Positions 1 to 10,430 of a stretch of 64,000 nt of DNA are shown one piece after another (position 1 is the first letter of the stretch; each line of letters begins with the position of its first letter). A program made the translations under genes and the position numbers. Source of the stretch: Bidens hawaiensis (taxonomy: Eukaryota > Streptophyta > Magnoliopsida > Asterales > Asteraceae); the NCBI GenBank assembly GCA_021521415.1, contig JAIQDT010003810.1:62001-126000 (forward strand), read 5' to 3'. Below the pieces are notes generated by a model that ran no database searches, was not told the origin of the DNA, and was given only the letters and a program-made list of their open reading frames with translations.

Positions 1-266
1 ACTTATGCCTGAATTATAGCTTCGTTGTTAAAACAGCTTGTGAAGAACTTCATAGTACAAAACAAACTTATATGCAAAGATGCCTAAAAATGAAACTGGT
101 AAACGGGCTAAAAAGGTTAAAAGCTAGCTAATGTGTTTTCAAATGCTTACATAAAGAATATGATGTGAGAAAAAGAAGATGCGGTCCCATATAAAGAATA
201 ATGCAGGAATGGTATAAACAAGTATAACCTTAATTGTGGGTTGACTGTTGGATTTGATGGTTGTAG

Positions 267-876
267 ACTACGGCTGATGAAGAACCTGCAAATCATCCTC
301 AGTTTTCGGGAGGTAAGATCACCTTCATTACAACCAAAGATGCTTGGAACCAAAAGCTCTCAGAAGCAAAGAGTCAAGGCAAAATAGTAAGTCATCAATG
401 ATCAAACCACATAAGAACTTACACGTACTGCTTGTCAAATAAAGTATGGCAGTTATGCAGTTACATAGTTGTCTTAAGTATCATAGTTAATATATTATTT
501 ATTTTATTTTGTACAAATAACAGGTGATTGCTAACTTTAGTGCATCTTGGTGTGGTCCCTGCAAATCGATTTCCCCATTATACATTGAGCTTTCTGAGAA
601 GCATCCTTCTCTTATGTTTTTGACCTTAGACGTTGATGAATTAACGGTACATCATTTATAATTACACTAATGTAACAAAACAATAGTTGTAGCTAAAGTT
701 AGATGTAAGCTTTCATGCAGGAGTTAAGCACACAATGGGATGTAAAAGCAACTCCAACGTTCTTCTTCCTTCGAGATGGGCAACAAATCGATAAAGTTGT
801 GGGCGCCAACAAGCCAGAACTGCAGGAAAAGATAACCGCCATAGTCAATTCAAAAGTCCCAGGTGATCAAAAGTAA
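267..876 (+). CDS. TRXH9: Thioredoxin h-type, TRX h9-like (3' three exons; first exon off window)
   Basis: Three phase-0 exons are readable: 267-386, 524-646 and 721-876 (stop TAA 874-876), with GT..AG introns between them. The translation contains the redox site WCGPC, preceded by VIANFSAS and followed by the thioredoxin-fold segments LDVDEL, KATPTFFF (with the cis-proline) and VGANKPELQ. The FFFLRDGQ and GANKPELQ wording matches the plant h-type subgroup of Arabidopsis TRX h9, whose members carry a short N-terminal extension that can be acylated. That extension would be encoded by an upstream exon; I found no convincing ATG exon in bases 1-266, so it probably lies outside the window. Family role: reduction of disulfides in cytosolic or membrane-associated targets, with electrons from thioredoxin reductase. 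The gene converges on EF-P, with about 550 bp between the two stops. All key residues are intact. Confidence 0.93.
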
Positions 877-1422
877 CCATAATCTGGTCAATGGAATACA
901 GATTTTATAATCTATTTTGTTTGTTATTTGAGTAATGTATGCTTATAAATGACTTAATGTTATTCATGGTTGATGGTACATACATGCCAATATATTGCTT
1001 TGTTCACTTAATTCTCAAATACTGAGTTGTTGGTATCTAGCCAGCTTTGTGGTCCTGTTTTGAGTTTAAACTTTATTGTATAAACATTGATAAAATTACA
1101 AGATCCTACATGGTGTTCTTTCTTGAGTGCGTCTTCGTGTACAAAATCATGTAGTCACACAATTCATAAGAATTCATATCATAGCAATCAGACAATCAGT
1201 TTCAAAACATAACAATTCAAACGGCCAAGGTATGACGGATAATGTACTATGAAGTTTCTCATAATATAAGTTGTTTCCGGGCACTTTAAACAGTAATTCA
1301 CGATTTATATAACGCCAAAAATCTTTCAAAAGGTAATAACTGCAACATTAACGTGTGCACGCATGGTTGATCATATTTTTCTGGAACAAAAAAGAAGCCT
1401 GTTAAGTAACACGTCCTGCAAC
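877..1422. other. Convergent intergenic spacer between thioredoxin and EF-P
   Basis: This spacer should hold the 3' UTRs and poly(A) regions of the two convergent genes. It is AT-rich and I see no coding signal or repeat in it. Confidence 0.6.
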
Positions 1423-3445
1423 TCAAACGCGACTCACATACTGCCCGGTCCTGGTATCCACAATAATTTCTTGACCTCTGTCTACAAATAATGGGACATT
1501 CACAACAGCACCTGTTTCCACAGTAGCGGGTTTTGATCCACCTGCTCAAAATAACCATCAGTTTCAAGTTACCAAGTGTCATGATATTGCCTTTACAACC
1601 ATTTCAATCTTAGGGTGTGCATACCACTAAAACTACGCAAACCACCCAAGCAAAAGCAAGCCGCCTGCCGGCCAGTTTGAGATTTATACGGTTCGATTCA
1701 CGGTTTGGTGGTCACAAATTGAAAGTTGGAGCAAGACGTGTAAACAAAACCGGCTTATTGTGTGCTGAGTCGGTTTTAGGCTCAAACTGAACGGTAATTG
1801 GGTTTCTGAAAACCTTTGGGTTCGGTCCTTTTCGGTTCGGTTCAGTTTTTTCGGTTTCAGAAGCAAGGTATACACAAAAACCAATTTTTACTGGGTTTGG
1901 TTATTTCGGTTTCATGCACACCCTTACGTTTAGCATCAACTATTTATTCGTATTTTTCATTTTAAAAATATGCGGTTATGTATATGTATTATTTAAATAA
2001 ACCATTCTGATTATTTTAAACATTTAATACTAACGTAGTTATTTGCATAAAAAACCAGTCAAACCGTAGTTAGCATCAAAACCAGTCGAACCGGAACGTT
2101 AGCATCCCTTACTTGAAGGGTGTTTTAGACATTTGACCAAAAAGATAACAGTGCAAATAACAGAAACATATTATCTTACCTTGAGCCGTGTCACCTTTCA
2201 AACCAGGATCAACCTCAACCACTTTCACCTTAACCTGAATTGGGAGCTCGAAATCAATAACCTTATCCTTCCAAAACAACAAGATACAATCCATGCCTTC
2301 TTTTAACCACTTCGTCTTATCCCCCATATCGGACTCGTTAAGACGAACTTCCTCGTATGTGGTCTACAATATCATACACCAAAATTAAAATACCAACAAT
2401 AATAACAATCAATTTTCCACGAAAAAAAAATTCATATACCAAATCCATGAAAACGTATTGTGAACCGTCCTTGTACGTGAATTGTTTTGTCTCCTTATTG
2501 ACCTCAGCTGGTTCAATCTAACAAGATCATTAATAACAAAATAACGTAAGAATGTGCATTTTGACTTTTTGGGTCAAGCAAACCAATTCGATGACCTAAA
2601 AAGGTTGGTACAAATTTTCTTAAGTATATCAACCCCTCGATAAATATTACATATAGAAATTTTGTTTGTTGTCGAATTTATAACAAAATATCAACATCAA
2701 CGCTGGAATTAAAAATGTAGCACTTTGACTTCAAAAAGTCAAACTTTTGTGTATACCTTGCTTCCTGCTCTGAAAGTTTTCTCCACCGAGTTTCCGGTGA
2801 TGTGATTCCGTAGCGTGGTCCTTACATAAGCCGCCCCTTTACCCGGTTTCACATGAAGAAACTCTGAACATTAAAAAAAACAATATAAAAATATGTAAAA
2901 AAAAAGTTAATTTTTAAACATAAACCTCTTAAAACCCTGACTTTGACCCAGAACTACATGAAGCCTACAACACAACATCCTTATTCAAAATCTAAACAAA
3001 TATTTTAACCTTTCTTCCTAATTAGCATAATAAAAACATATTGTAATTGTTATTGAATTTAATAGTAAAGTTTTACCAAAAAAAAAAAAATCAATTTATC
3101 AACATTACAAGTATACAACATTTGGGAATTAATAGTTACCTATAACTTTCCAAGGAGCACCATCCACCTCAATGTTGGAACCCACTTTAATATCATTACT
3201 AGAAAATGCATAAATCCCTGCAATTTCCAAAATTACCCCTTTATCATATTATTATCAATTAAAAACAAAATTAACCCATTTGTCCAATTGCATTTTATAA
3301 CATTTTATAAACAAAGAAACCCTAATTTACTTGGAAATGTAGACCGCCGTTGATTAAACTTCACCGGAAGAAAGAATTTCTTTGATGAAAATGAAATTGA
3401 AGAGTTTGCAGGAATCAGTGGGACACTGGATGAGAGTAACGCCAT
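1423..3445 (-). CDS. EFP: Plastid-targeted elongation factor P (EF-P)
   Basis: Six exons on the minus strand join in frame: 3445-3331, 3217-3140, 2863-2757, 2517-2440, 2363-2180 and 1541-1423, giving 681 bp, or 226 residues plus stop. Residues 1-38 start MALLSSS and are rich in Ser, Arg and Lys with no acidic residues, which is typical of a chloroplast transit peptide. The mature part starts near [12 protein letters not shown]. The domain I loop reads KPGKGAAY, with Lys-73 at the position of the functional lysine of bacterial EF-P. Domains II and III end in [12 protein letters not shown], the standard EF-P C-terminus. EF-P binds between the P and E sites of the ribosome and relieves stalling at polyproline; here that would be on plastid ribosomes. 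All junctions are GT..AG and phases agree, so the gene looks intact. The intron 1542-2179 holds a short TIR element (1613-1923). Confidence 0.96.
1613..1923. mobile_element. Short TIR element (Tourist/Harbinger-like) in an EF-P intron
   Basis: The ends are perfect 10-bp inverted repeats, GGGTGTGCAT and ATGCACACCC, flanked on both sides by TTA (1610-1612 and 1924-1926). A 3-bp TTA target duplication fits the PIF/Harbinger (Tourist MITE) group. The inside is rich in CGGTTCGGTT-type runs, as in several other short elements in this window. It lies in the EF-P intron and has no coding capacity. The superfamily assignment rests only on TSD size and terminal bases. Confidence 0.6.
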
Positions 3446-4874
3446 CAAATTCGTCATCAAGTGTTTGTGTGTGTGTTTTATGCACAGAAGCTACTGTCAT
3501 CAATGGAGGTTGAAAAATGAAACGCCTTGGATAAGGGAAGGTTATCTTTCTACTGTTATGGACCCTGTGGTTTTAGAAGTTACAATTATAACCTGAACTT
3601 TCGACTACAGTTAAATGTTATTCGGTGTCTTACACGTTTTTATTATTTGTGTATCTGAGTCGGATGGTTTTATTTTTTATCTTTCCTTTATGTTTACTAT
3701 GTCGTTGGAAAGCGTGTTAGGGTAATATTTAGATTGTCACGGTAAATTATGTGTATCTAGTCAAACATAGGTTGGGGACACATAAATCGTTATATTTAGT
3801 TGTTTGGTTGTTGATGTGTCATCAAAAAGACAATTGAATGAGCTTGTTCAATAACTTTTGCTCCTTATTTCAGAAGGTAATTGTAGAATGAATAATATTG
3901 TGGTTCTCATCGTCCTTGTAATATTTCATGTATGGACCGGTTATCATGCTCCAACTCCATATATTCTTCATCCAAGAAGATAAATGAGCCTCGTTAGGCG
4001 AAGGGCTCTTTGTGGCTCAAGTATCGATAACAAGAGACATTGTGCTTCGGTGTACTAGCATGTTTACTAAGTACCGGTAATACCCTGTTAAGGGAAAAAT
4101 TACATGATATGCTCTTCCTAGTGGTAATATCTAACCTAAAATAATAAATAGCATAATAGTTACATACTAACATATCGGATTTCTGGGATCAAAATATTAA
4201 TAAGTTTAATAGAATAACTCTGATAAATATGTATGTTTTTTGTATTTTCAAAAGTAGACTTTAGAACTTGTATAAGAGGGGAAAGGGCACTCATGGGTAT
4301 TACCCATGCATTGATCAATGATGTAATGTCATCTCCTTTCTATCATTAACTAACCAAAAACCACGAACTTACATGTAGCACCTACCCACAAGTATCCTAG
4401 AACTTCATTAATTCATTTTAATTTTTAATGGCCAATAATGAATCAATGTTGTCTGGCAAACCTTTGTCATGAAATGAAGCCATGCACCTTACCCACATGG
4501 GATGTGATGGCTTTGCCATGTGATTTGTAAGCCATACACCCTACCCATATGGGTGCCCCTTCCCCTCTAATATCTTGTTCGTGCATCTTATTTCAGTTAC
4601 ACAACACACACGAAAAAGAAAACTAAAACTAATGCTTACTGACTCATTAACCCTATAGCTCATATATTGGTTAACTAGTTTATGTTGGGTGGACTAAAAT
4701 TCAAAACTTTTATAAAAGGGTTAAGTATGTAAATTGCTCATGAAATAGAAGTTGCTAAACGTAAGAAAGCATTCACACTAATCTCATTCATGGAGGCATT
4801 TAAGCGGAGCAGTTAAACAAATATGATTCGTGAGATACAAATTACAATTATATGAGTGATTAATCATTACGTAA
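3446..4874. other. Intergenic, upstream of EF-P
   Basis: The first part should hold the EF-P 5' UTR and promoter; a CA/GT-rich stretch lies just upstream of the ATG. Around 4290-4560 there is an inverted pair of the words ACCCATGCA/CATGGGT and CACCCTACCCATATGGG, suggesting an old unclassified repeat. I see no gene. Confidence 0.4.
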
Positions 4875-5240
4875 CTAGTAGTTTACTCGCGCGATGCTGC
4901 GGTGATGACAATATATTTAAACAAATTTTTAATAGTTACAACTTTTTAAGTATATGACACGATACGGTTTTTTCAAAAAATGAATGTTGCTTTTTGTACA
5001 TTACAATTACCATACGAATCATAAAAAACAAGTTTTACATGATCGAAACTCATTTTGCTGAGCATTTTTACCTGAACCAAATATATTATGGTAGTCACAA
5101 TTATTTGGGAAGTTTTTTAAAACTTTCATGCACGACCAAAGATTTAATGTTCACCCATAGGTAAAATTGATATTTCCTTTAAATGGCACAAATTCGTTTT
5201 GCATATAATTATTATGACGCAAACCAAAACCTTTTTTTAA

Positions 5241-6263
5241 GGAAAATTGGTTTTTATTTGTCTCAAATATTTTATTTTTGCTGGCGCTGGTCCCAACTAT
5301 AATTTTGGCCGGCAACGGTCCCAACTTTCACATACGTTGAATCCACCAGTCCGCGACTAACGGAGTACTAAATCCGTTAGGTAAAATCTGATGTGTCGTC
5401 ATAGTATTCAAAATCCTGATAACATGGGCATCCTACGTGGACCGGCTGTGTATTATAACCAACGTTTTATACTTAAACATTATAAAAACATAAATTCCCA
5501 AATTACACAACCCTAAATCCCAAATTCTCTCTAACTCTAGAACCAACGTTTTATACTCAAGAACCCTATCCATTGTTAAAGATTAGGGCTTGTTCGTCTT
5601 TCAATCGACTCCGGTTTCTCTCGAATTCGATGGATCTTCGCCTGATTTCAAAAGGGTTTGTGTAATGGATGTTGGCGGATGCTTTGGGTCTGCACTTGTT
5701 CATCGTCTCCTTCAAAGAGGCTTCTTTGTTCATGCTGCAATCAACCCTCATGGTTCGTTCGTTTGTTTTTGTTTTTGTTTTACTTTTCATTTTCCTAATT
5801 CTTTGTTGTTTACTTTGTGGGTTTTAATTACTTGGCATCTGAGATGAAGTTCACGATTGGTGACAGTAAGAATTTACGAGTGTTTCACACAGACCCATTG
5901 GATTATCACAGCATTGTTGAAGCTTTAACAGGATGTAATGGCTTATCTTTCAATCGACTGAAGAGGGAATTAGGGTTCTTGAGTTAGAGAGAATTTGGGG
6001 ATTTAGGGTTGTATAATTTGGGAATTTATGTTTGTATAATGTTTAAGTATAAAACGTTGGTTATAATACTCAGTCGGTCCACGTAGGATGCTCATGTCAT
6101 CAGGCTTTTGACAACTAGGATGACACATCAGATTTTACCTCCGTTAGTCGCGGACTGGTGGATTCAACGTATGTGAAAGTTGAGACCGTTGCCAGCCAAA
6201 ATGATAGTTGGAAACAGCGCCGGCAAAAATAAAATAGTTGGGACCAATAAAAACCAATTTTCC
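5241..6263 (+). mobile_element. Pack-MULE-like long-TIR element carrying a reductase gene fragment
   Basis: Termini are GGAAAATTGGTTTTTATT and its inverse; the inverted arms extend about 300 bp (about 5241-5570 and 5960-6263). The flanks are TTTTTTTAA (5232-5240) and TTTTTTTAG (6264-6272), a 9-bp target duplication with one mismatch, as expected for Mutator-like elements. Between the arms is a host gene fragment (5590-5946). Long TIRs, a 9-bp TSD and captured exons make this a Pack-MULE. There is no transposase, so it would need help from elsewhere. A second family member lies at 12411-13603. Confidence 0.82.
5590..5946 (+). pseudogene. Captured fragment of a cinnamoyl-CoA reductase-like (SDR) gene
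   Basis: The first piece (to about 5752) reads VCVMDVGGCFGSALVHRLL then QRGFFVHAAINPHG, the N-terminal Rossmann beta-alpha-beta unit of NAD(P)-binding reductases of the cinnamoyl-CoA reductase / dihydroflavonol reductase type. After an intron-like stretch starting GTTCGTTCG, a second piece (about 5848-5946) reads LRVFHTDPLDYHSIV then EALTGCNG, the following segment of the same family (compare CCR-like SNL6 proteins). Everything after that is missing, so no enzyme can be made. The fragment keeps its intron, so it was picked up as genomic DNA rather than by retrotransposition. The family call rests on motif recall. Confidence 0.68.
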
Positions 6264-7704
6264 TTTTTTTAGAGATATATCGCACTCATTATGCTTATAA
6301 CATGTTTTAACCAGAATCATAGTTGACAGTTTATTTTTAATGTCCCAAACTCATTTTACTTATTATCCATCTTAATCTGAACAAAACTTAAAATTTTCTT
6401 ATAATGGCCTAAATCCATTTGGCTTACATCCCATTATAACTCGAACGCATTTTAACATATTAAAGTCCTCGATCGTTAATCCGAAAAAATAAAAATATTA
6501 AAAAATGATGGAAACTCATTTTGCTGGTCATTTTGACATGAACCAATTCTACTATGTTAGTCACGGTTATTTGGGAGTCTTTTGAAACCTTCATAAACGT
6601 CCAATGATTTAATGTTTACCCAAAGCCGAAATTGATATTTTTTAAAATGACTTGGATTCATTTTGCATATAATCGTTTTGACACAAACCAAAACCATTTT
6701 TTAAGATGACTCGAACTCATTATGCTTATAACATTTTTTAACCATAACCAAAATTGACAACTTTTTTTTCTAAATGACTCAAACTCATTTTACTTATTGC
6801 CTGTTTTGGTCTAAGCAATATTTTAAACTTTTTTTATACTGACATAAACTCATTTGGCTTACATCCAGTTATAACTCGAAGGCGTTTCGACCTGTCAAAG
6901 TTCTCAATCGTTGACCTGAAACAATAAAAGTATTTTAAAGAAAATGATCAAAACTCATTTTGATATTATTTTGACTTGAACCAAAATTGATATTTTTTTT
7001 AATTGAAACGAAATCATTTTGGTATAAGTTTATAACACGCGCACAATTATTCTTACATTGGAAAGCCGATAAAAATTAACACGTTGTGATTGCATGTTTG
7101 AAATTTATTAAAACGTATTATATTCAAATATATAAATGAAAAACAAAGAAAGATAATATAGATTATAATATGGGTAAACTTAAGGGGGATGAAAGAGTAA
7201 TTATTGATTAAATTTACAAAACTTGAGTTTAGTTGAATGGTGAAATTTGTAATTATATTTTAGGTTCATAATTGCATATTTGAGTTTTACTTTTATGCTT
7301 AATTGACTTGTACATTATAATCAACACCTCAAAATAAAACAAAATTTATATCGAAACGTCAACAAAAATAAGCATATTGCAATGGTAAGTTCGTTTTTGT
7401 TTAAAACACAATATATTAAAAGATAATTGAAGAAATAAAAAATTTAAGTGAATTTGTCAATTAAATGGGTAAAGATAAAGAGGTTATGTGTAAATACTTT
7501 ACAAATTAATAAAGTTGTATTGAAGTTGAAGGGTCATTTTTGTAACTATTTTCTAAAGTAAATATTCTATACCTGATGTCAAAACTACTATATTGCCCTC
7601 AAAATTTCAAAATCTTATGCATTAGTGATTGTATATTATGCATTAGTGATTATACATCTTAAAATTTAAGTTGTCATTCACTCATGCTTTATATATAGTA
7701 TAGA

Positions 7705-8539
7705 TATAGATTAATTGAAAGGTTACAGGAGATCCATAAAAGAATGGACGAATGAAGTACATATATCATAAATGTTTTTTTTTAATGGCAAGCCGATTTT
7801 ATTATTATAGACTAGCAAAGAGATAGAACATGCGGGGAAAGAAACTAGAAACACGAATCAAACGTACACCAATCTAAGTACCCAGACTTCGTCTTGTTTT
7901 TTATTCAAAGATAAGAGTGCGCCTTAATTTCTTCAAAAATCCATTTCAAATGCATGGAAAGACATCATTAAATGGATGGAAGATCTTAAACCATTCGATA
8001 TAGATCTTGAGAAGTTGAAAGCATGTTGAAATCCTCAGTTGCCGGAGGTGAGTCAACCTTATACTAGTGCAACAATTGGACCGAAGGATTTTTAAAAAAT
8101 ATTTGTCCCAATTTATTCAAGCTTGAGAAATACAGAAGACGTGTTGTAGCAAATCGGTTGAGAAATTCAAAAGAAGTGTTGTAGCAAATAGATTAATTGA
8201 CTTTGAGAGTTTTAGTGTTTTATAGATACTTGGTTGAGGTCTCCTACCACTAATATTGAAGCCAGTGAGTTACTAACTTCGGCAAGTCAGTTCCTTCCTC
8301 TAGCCCGAGATCATTTTATCAAACATGCTTAAATTAGTGGGCTCATGAGACAATAAGAAACACCGTACACATTAACACTCAGAGCATTTGTTATTGCATT
8401 AACTATTAAGACCGTACACACTAACTAAATGAGTTTGGACTTATGTGTAGGTAGTTAAATCTAAAAGTATATGGCATCTCTACAACCTTAGAGATTCATT
8501 CATAGATACCGTAGTTAAACTTCCTTTTTTATATCTATA
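7705..8539. other. Spacer between two Helitrons; possible LINE tail and gene debris
   Basis: At 7771-7870 a poly(T) run followed by 'aatggcaagccgattttatt' resembles the 3' end of a minus-strand LINE, as does the start of the LINE at 55281. From 7930 to 8340 there are exon-like but broken reading frames (for example WMEDLKPFDIDLEKLKA followed by stops). I cannot name the source. Confidence 0.3.
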
Positions 8540-9177
8540 TCTATACTATATATAAAGGACCTCTTAAATTTTAAGAGGTCCAAATTATTATGCAACTTGT
8601 ACAACTTTGAATGCATATAATTTTAAATTTTTGTATTTACACAATATTTATCAACCGTTGTTTTATTTTCATTCTATACTTACAATAATTACCCTTCTAT
8701 AGTTATAATAATTGTCCTTGAACTTTAGATAATTTTTGTAATATTTAAGAATAGTTACACATTCAACCCCTCATCTTTATCCAAAAAATTGACAAATTGA
8801 TTTATTTGTTTGTTTTCGTCTATATCTTTAAATATAATGTGTCTTTTTAAAAACCGAACCTACCATTTCGATGTGCTTATTTTTGTCGACGTTTTGATAT
8901 AAAAATTTTCAAAACAAATGTTTAGATTATAACGTACAAGTCAATAAAGCATTAAAGTACAACTTATTTATACAACTATATTAGTGAATAAATAATAAGG
9001 TTTGTAATAATTAAACTCGTCAAACAACTTTTGTAATATACTCGTATTACACAATTAAGAAAACTAACATACGTATAAGTATTGTACAATATATCACCAG
9101 ATGATTGATAAACAAACATAAACAAGTATCGCATTGAAAATTGTTGTCGCCGCAGCATCATGCGGGTTTCATACTAG
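8540..9177 (+). mobile_element. Helitron (non-autonomous, 638 bp)
   Basis: It starts TCTATACTATATATAAAGG after a host A (8539) and ends with the hairpin CCGCAGCATCATGCGG, then GTTTCATACTAG (ending 9177) before a host T. This matches the Helitron rule (A/T target, 5' TC, 3' hairpin + CTAG, no TSD). Just inside the 5' end is a palindrome, GGACCTCTTAAATTTTAAGA. The sequence is related to the minus-strand Helitron at 4875-7704. It ends only 72 bp from the tRNA-His gene. No coding capacity. Confidence 0.85.
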
Positions 9178-9248
9178 TATATTTGTACTCTTGGCCATAT
9201 AGCTTATCCTATTTTATAAAAAAGAGTTCAAAAATTACAAAATATGTA

Positions 9249-9320
9249 TGTGGCTGCTGGGATTCGAGCCCAGGTCTCCACGGCCACAACGTGGAATTCT
9301 TACCACTAAACTACAGCCAC
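9249..9320 (-). tRNA. tRNA-His: tRNA-His (GUG), nuclear/cytosolic type
   Basis: Read on the minus strand, the 7-bp acceptor stem GTGGCTG pairs with CAGCCAC and is followed by discriminator A. The D arm contains TAGTTTAGTGGTAAGAA, the anticodon stem-loop is CCACG-TTGTGGC-CGTGG (anticodon GTG), and the T arm is CTGGG-CTCGAAT-CCCAG. There is no intron. A short T run just downstream (complement of AAAA at about 9238-9241) can serve as the Pol III stop, and the upstream flank has CAA motifs (AACAAACACAT) typical of plant tRNA genes. The stems are fully paired, so I take it as a real gene rather than a SINE. Confidence 0.95.
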
Positions 9321-9448
9321 ATGTGTTTGTTTTTCATCCCAAAGAACCTAATAACACATATCCTTCAAAGGTTCATTTCTCCAGAAAGACTGATCGGAAT
9401 TATGGCTCGTATATCACCATGCTTCAAGGGGAATTTTGTTCCAAATTG

Positions 9449-9932
9449 ATGAGAAATTTCAGGCTCACCATGTTGCTACCATTATTACTGTTATCAATGA
9501 TTTCAGATTCAGTAGCTTACAGGCCCGGGAGACATGGTTCCGATGAGCAAAACCGGTCAATATCACTCGGTATGTTATGTTATATGTTCATCTAATTTCT
9601 TCTTCATTTTGTACTCAATACTAGTTACTTATCTTATTTCATTCAACAGTCACGAACAGCTTCGCATGATTGATGTGCATTTGGTAAGTTTTTTTCTACA
9701 AGGAAAAAAACATTCATTACATTTCAACTCCCTTTAACATTCGATTAATAATAATACAGCGAATGATAGATACATTGATCATTTGTTTTAAATGTTTGTT
9801 TTTATGTGACCATACAGAGGTACTCAGGAAGTGATTTTCTTGGTGTTACTGCTAAAGTTGTAGACATGCCACATCATTTTTGTGATTCTTTTACTTCATG
9901 TTGTTCTCAAATACTCCGTAATATTATTCAGC
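9449..9932 (+). pseudogene. Unrecognised gene or gene remnant: signal-peptide-like exon plus exon-like pieces
   Basis: From ATG 9449 the frame reads MRNFRLTMLLPLLLLSMISD, a good hydrophobic signal sequence, and continues to a GT at 9570. Further exon-like pieces follow between plausible splice sites: SHEQLRMIDVHL (about 9649-9684) and RYSGSDFLGVTAKVV then DMPHHFCDSFTSCC (about 9820-9932). Others may follow at about 10843-10910 (DLEVHPDIGKQFWDAQIW) and 14218-14275. Joining the first exon directly to the second gives an early stop, so either my splice choice is wrong or the gene is broken. I do not recognise the family. The candidate later region is filled with transposons. Confidence 0.25.
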
Positions 9933-9944
9933 GGCCAAATAATA

Positions 9945-10430
9945 ACTGTAGGCTTGTAAACAAGCCAAACGAACCTGAACTAGCGATTGAACACGAATAA
10001 ATAATCTAATAGGTTATTTTGTTCGTGCTTGTTAGTTAAGAAGATGAACATGTTCATGTTCATTATTTAACAACATAAATGAACGATTCGCAAACGTAAA
10101 AGAACGAAAATACCTGAGCTGAGCATAGATGGACAAACATAATTGAGCTAAAACCAGTTAAAAGTAATATGAAGAATAATGTGTTGGCCCTAAAAAGTTA
10201 TTAAATATTAAAACTAGACTAAGTTGCAATGGTCCAAAAATTTTAAAAGAGTACATATACGTACGTAACAAACGAACATAATGAACGAGGCATGTATTAA
10301 TGATAAACAAACAGATGTTTTTGTTCATGCCGTTTTTTTATAAAAATAACTGAACATAAACGAACTTTGCTCCAAATGGTTGACGAATTGTTCATTGAAC
10401 GTTCGGTTCGTTTCCAGGCCTACAAATGAG
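9945..10430. repeat. Short interspersed element rich in GAACGAAC-type words
   Basis: The left end 'taggcttgtaaacaagcc' and right end 'gtttccaggccta' are imperfect inverted repeats. The inside carries 'aaacgaacctgaac', 'gttcattgaacgttcggttcg' and similar. No coding content. It belongs to the loose family also seen at 26729, 29775 and 52390. Confidence 0.45.

Larger units (their letters stand above)
5040..7010. repeat. Tandem repeat of about 440 bp inside the Helitron
   Basis: Copy 1 runs 5040-5240 and continues 6273-6504 after the inserted Mutator element. Copy 2 runs about 6506-6944, and a partial third copy starts at 6945. Each starts with 'gat(c/g)(g/a)aaactcattttg' and shares landmarks such as 'gatttaatgtt(c/t)accca', 'ttgcatataat' and 'gcttacatcc'. 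The copies are diverged but easily aligned by eye. Confidence 0.75.
4875..7704 (-). mobile_element. Helitron (non-autonomous), interrupted by a Mutator-type element
   Basis: Read on the minus strand, it begins TCTATACTATATATAAAG (from 7704) after a host A and ends in a GC-rich hairpin region (CACCGCAGCATCGCGCGAG) followed by CTAG (4878-4875) before a host T. These are Helitron hallmarks: insertion between A and T, 5' TC, 3' hairpin plus CTRR, no TSD. The 5' terminal segment is related to the Helitron at 8540-9177; both have a 'gcttatttttgt(c/t)gacgtt' stretch followed by 'gtacaagtcaat'. The middle carries about two and a bit copies of a roughly 440-bp tandem unit (starting near 5040, 6506 and 6945). 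The first copy is split by the element at 5241-6263. No Rep/helicase reading frame is present. Confidence 0.8.

Noticed and set aside
1..266. First exon of the thioredoxin gene
   Set aside because: No ATG with a plausible N-terminal extension and donor site is present; the antisense frame at 147-353 is a shadow.
5500..5580. Telomere-like 'ccctaaatccc' words near the Mutator arm
   Set aside because: Only isolated near-matches, mirrored in the opposite arm; they belong to the TIR and are not an interstitial telomere array.
9249..9320. Possible SINE head instead of a tRNA gene
   Set aside because: All stems pair perfectly, the anticodon is GTG, and there is a Pol III terminator with no SINE body or A tail.
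9248..9595. Open frames across the tRNA-His region
   Set aside because: They read through a fully paired tRNA gene on the other strand and have no protein features; the only part kept is the signal-peptide frame from 9449.
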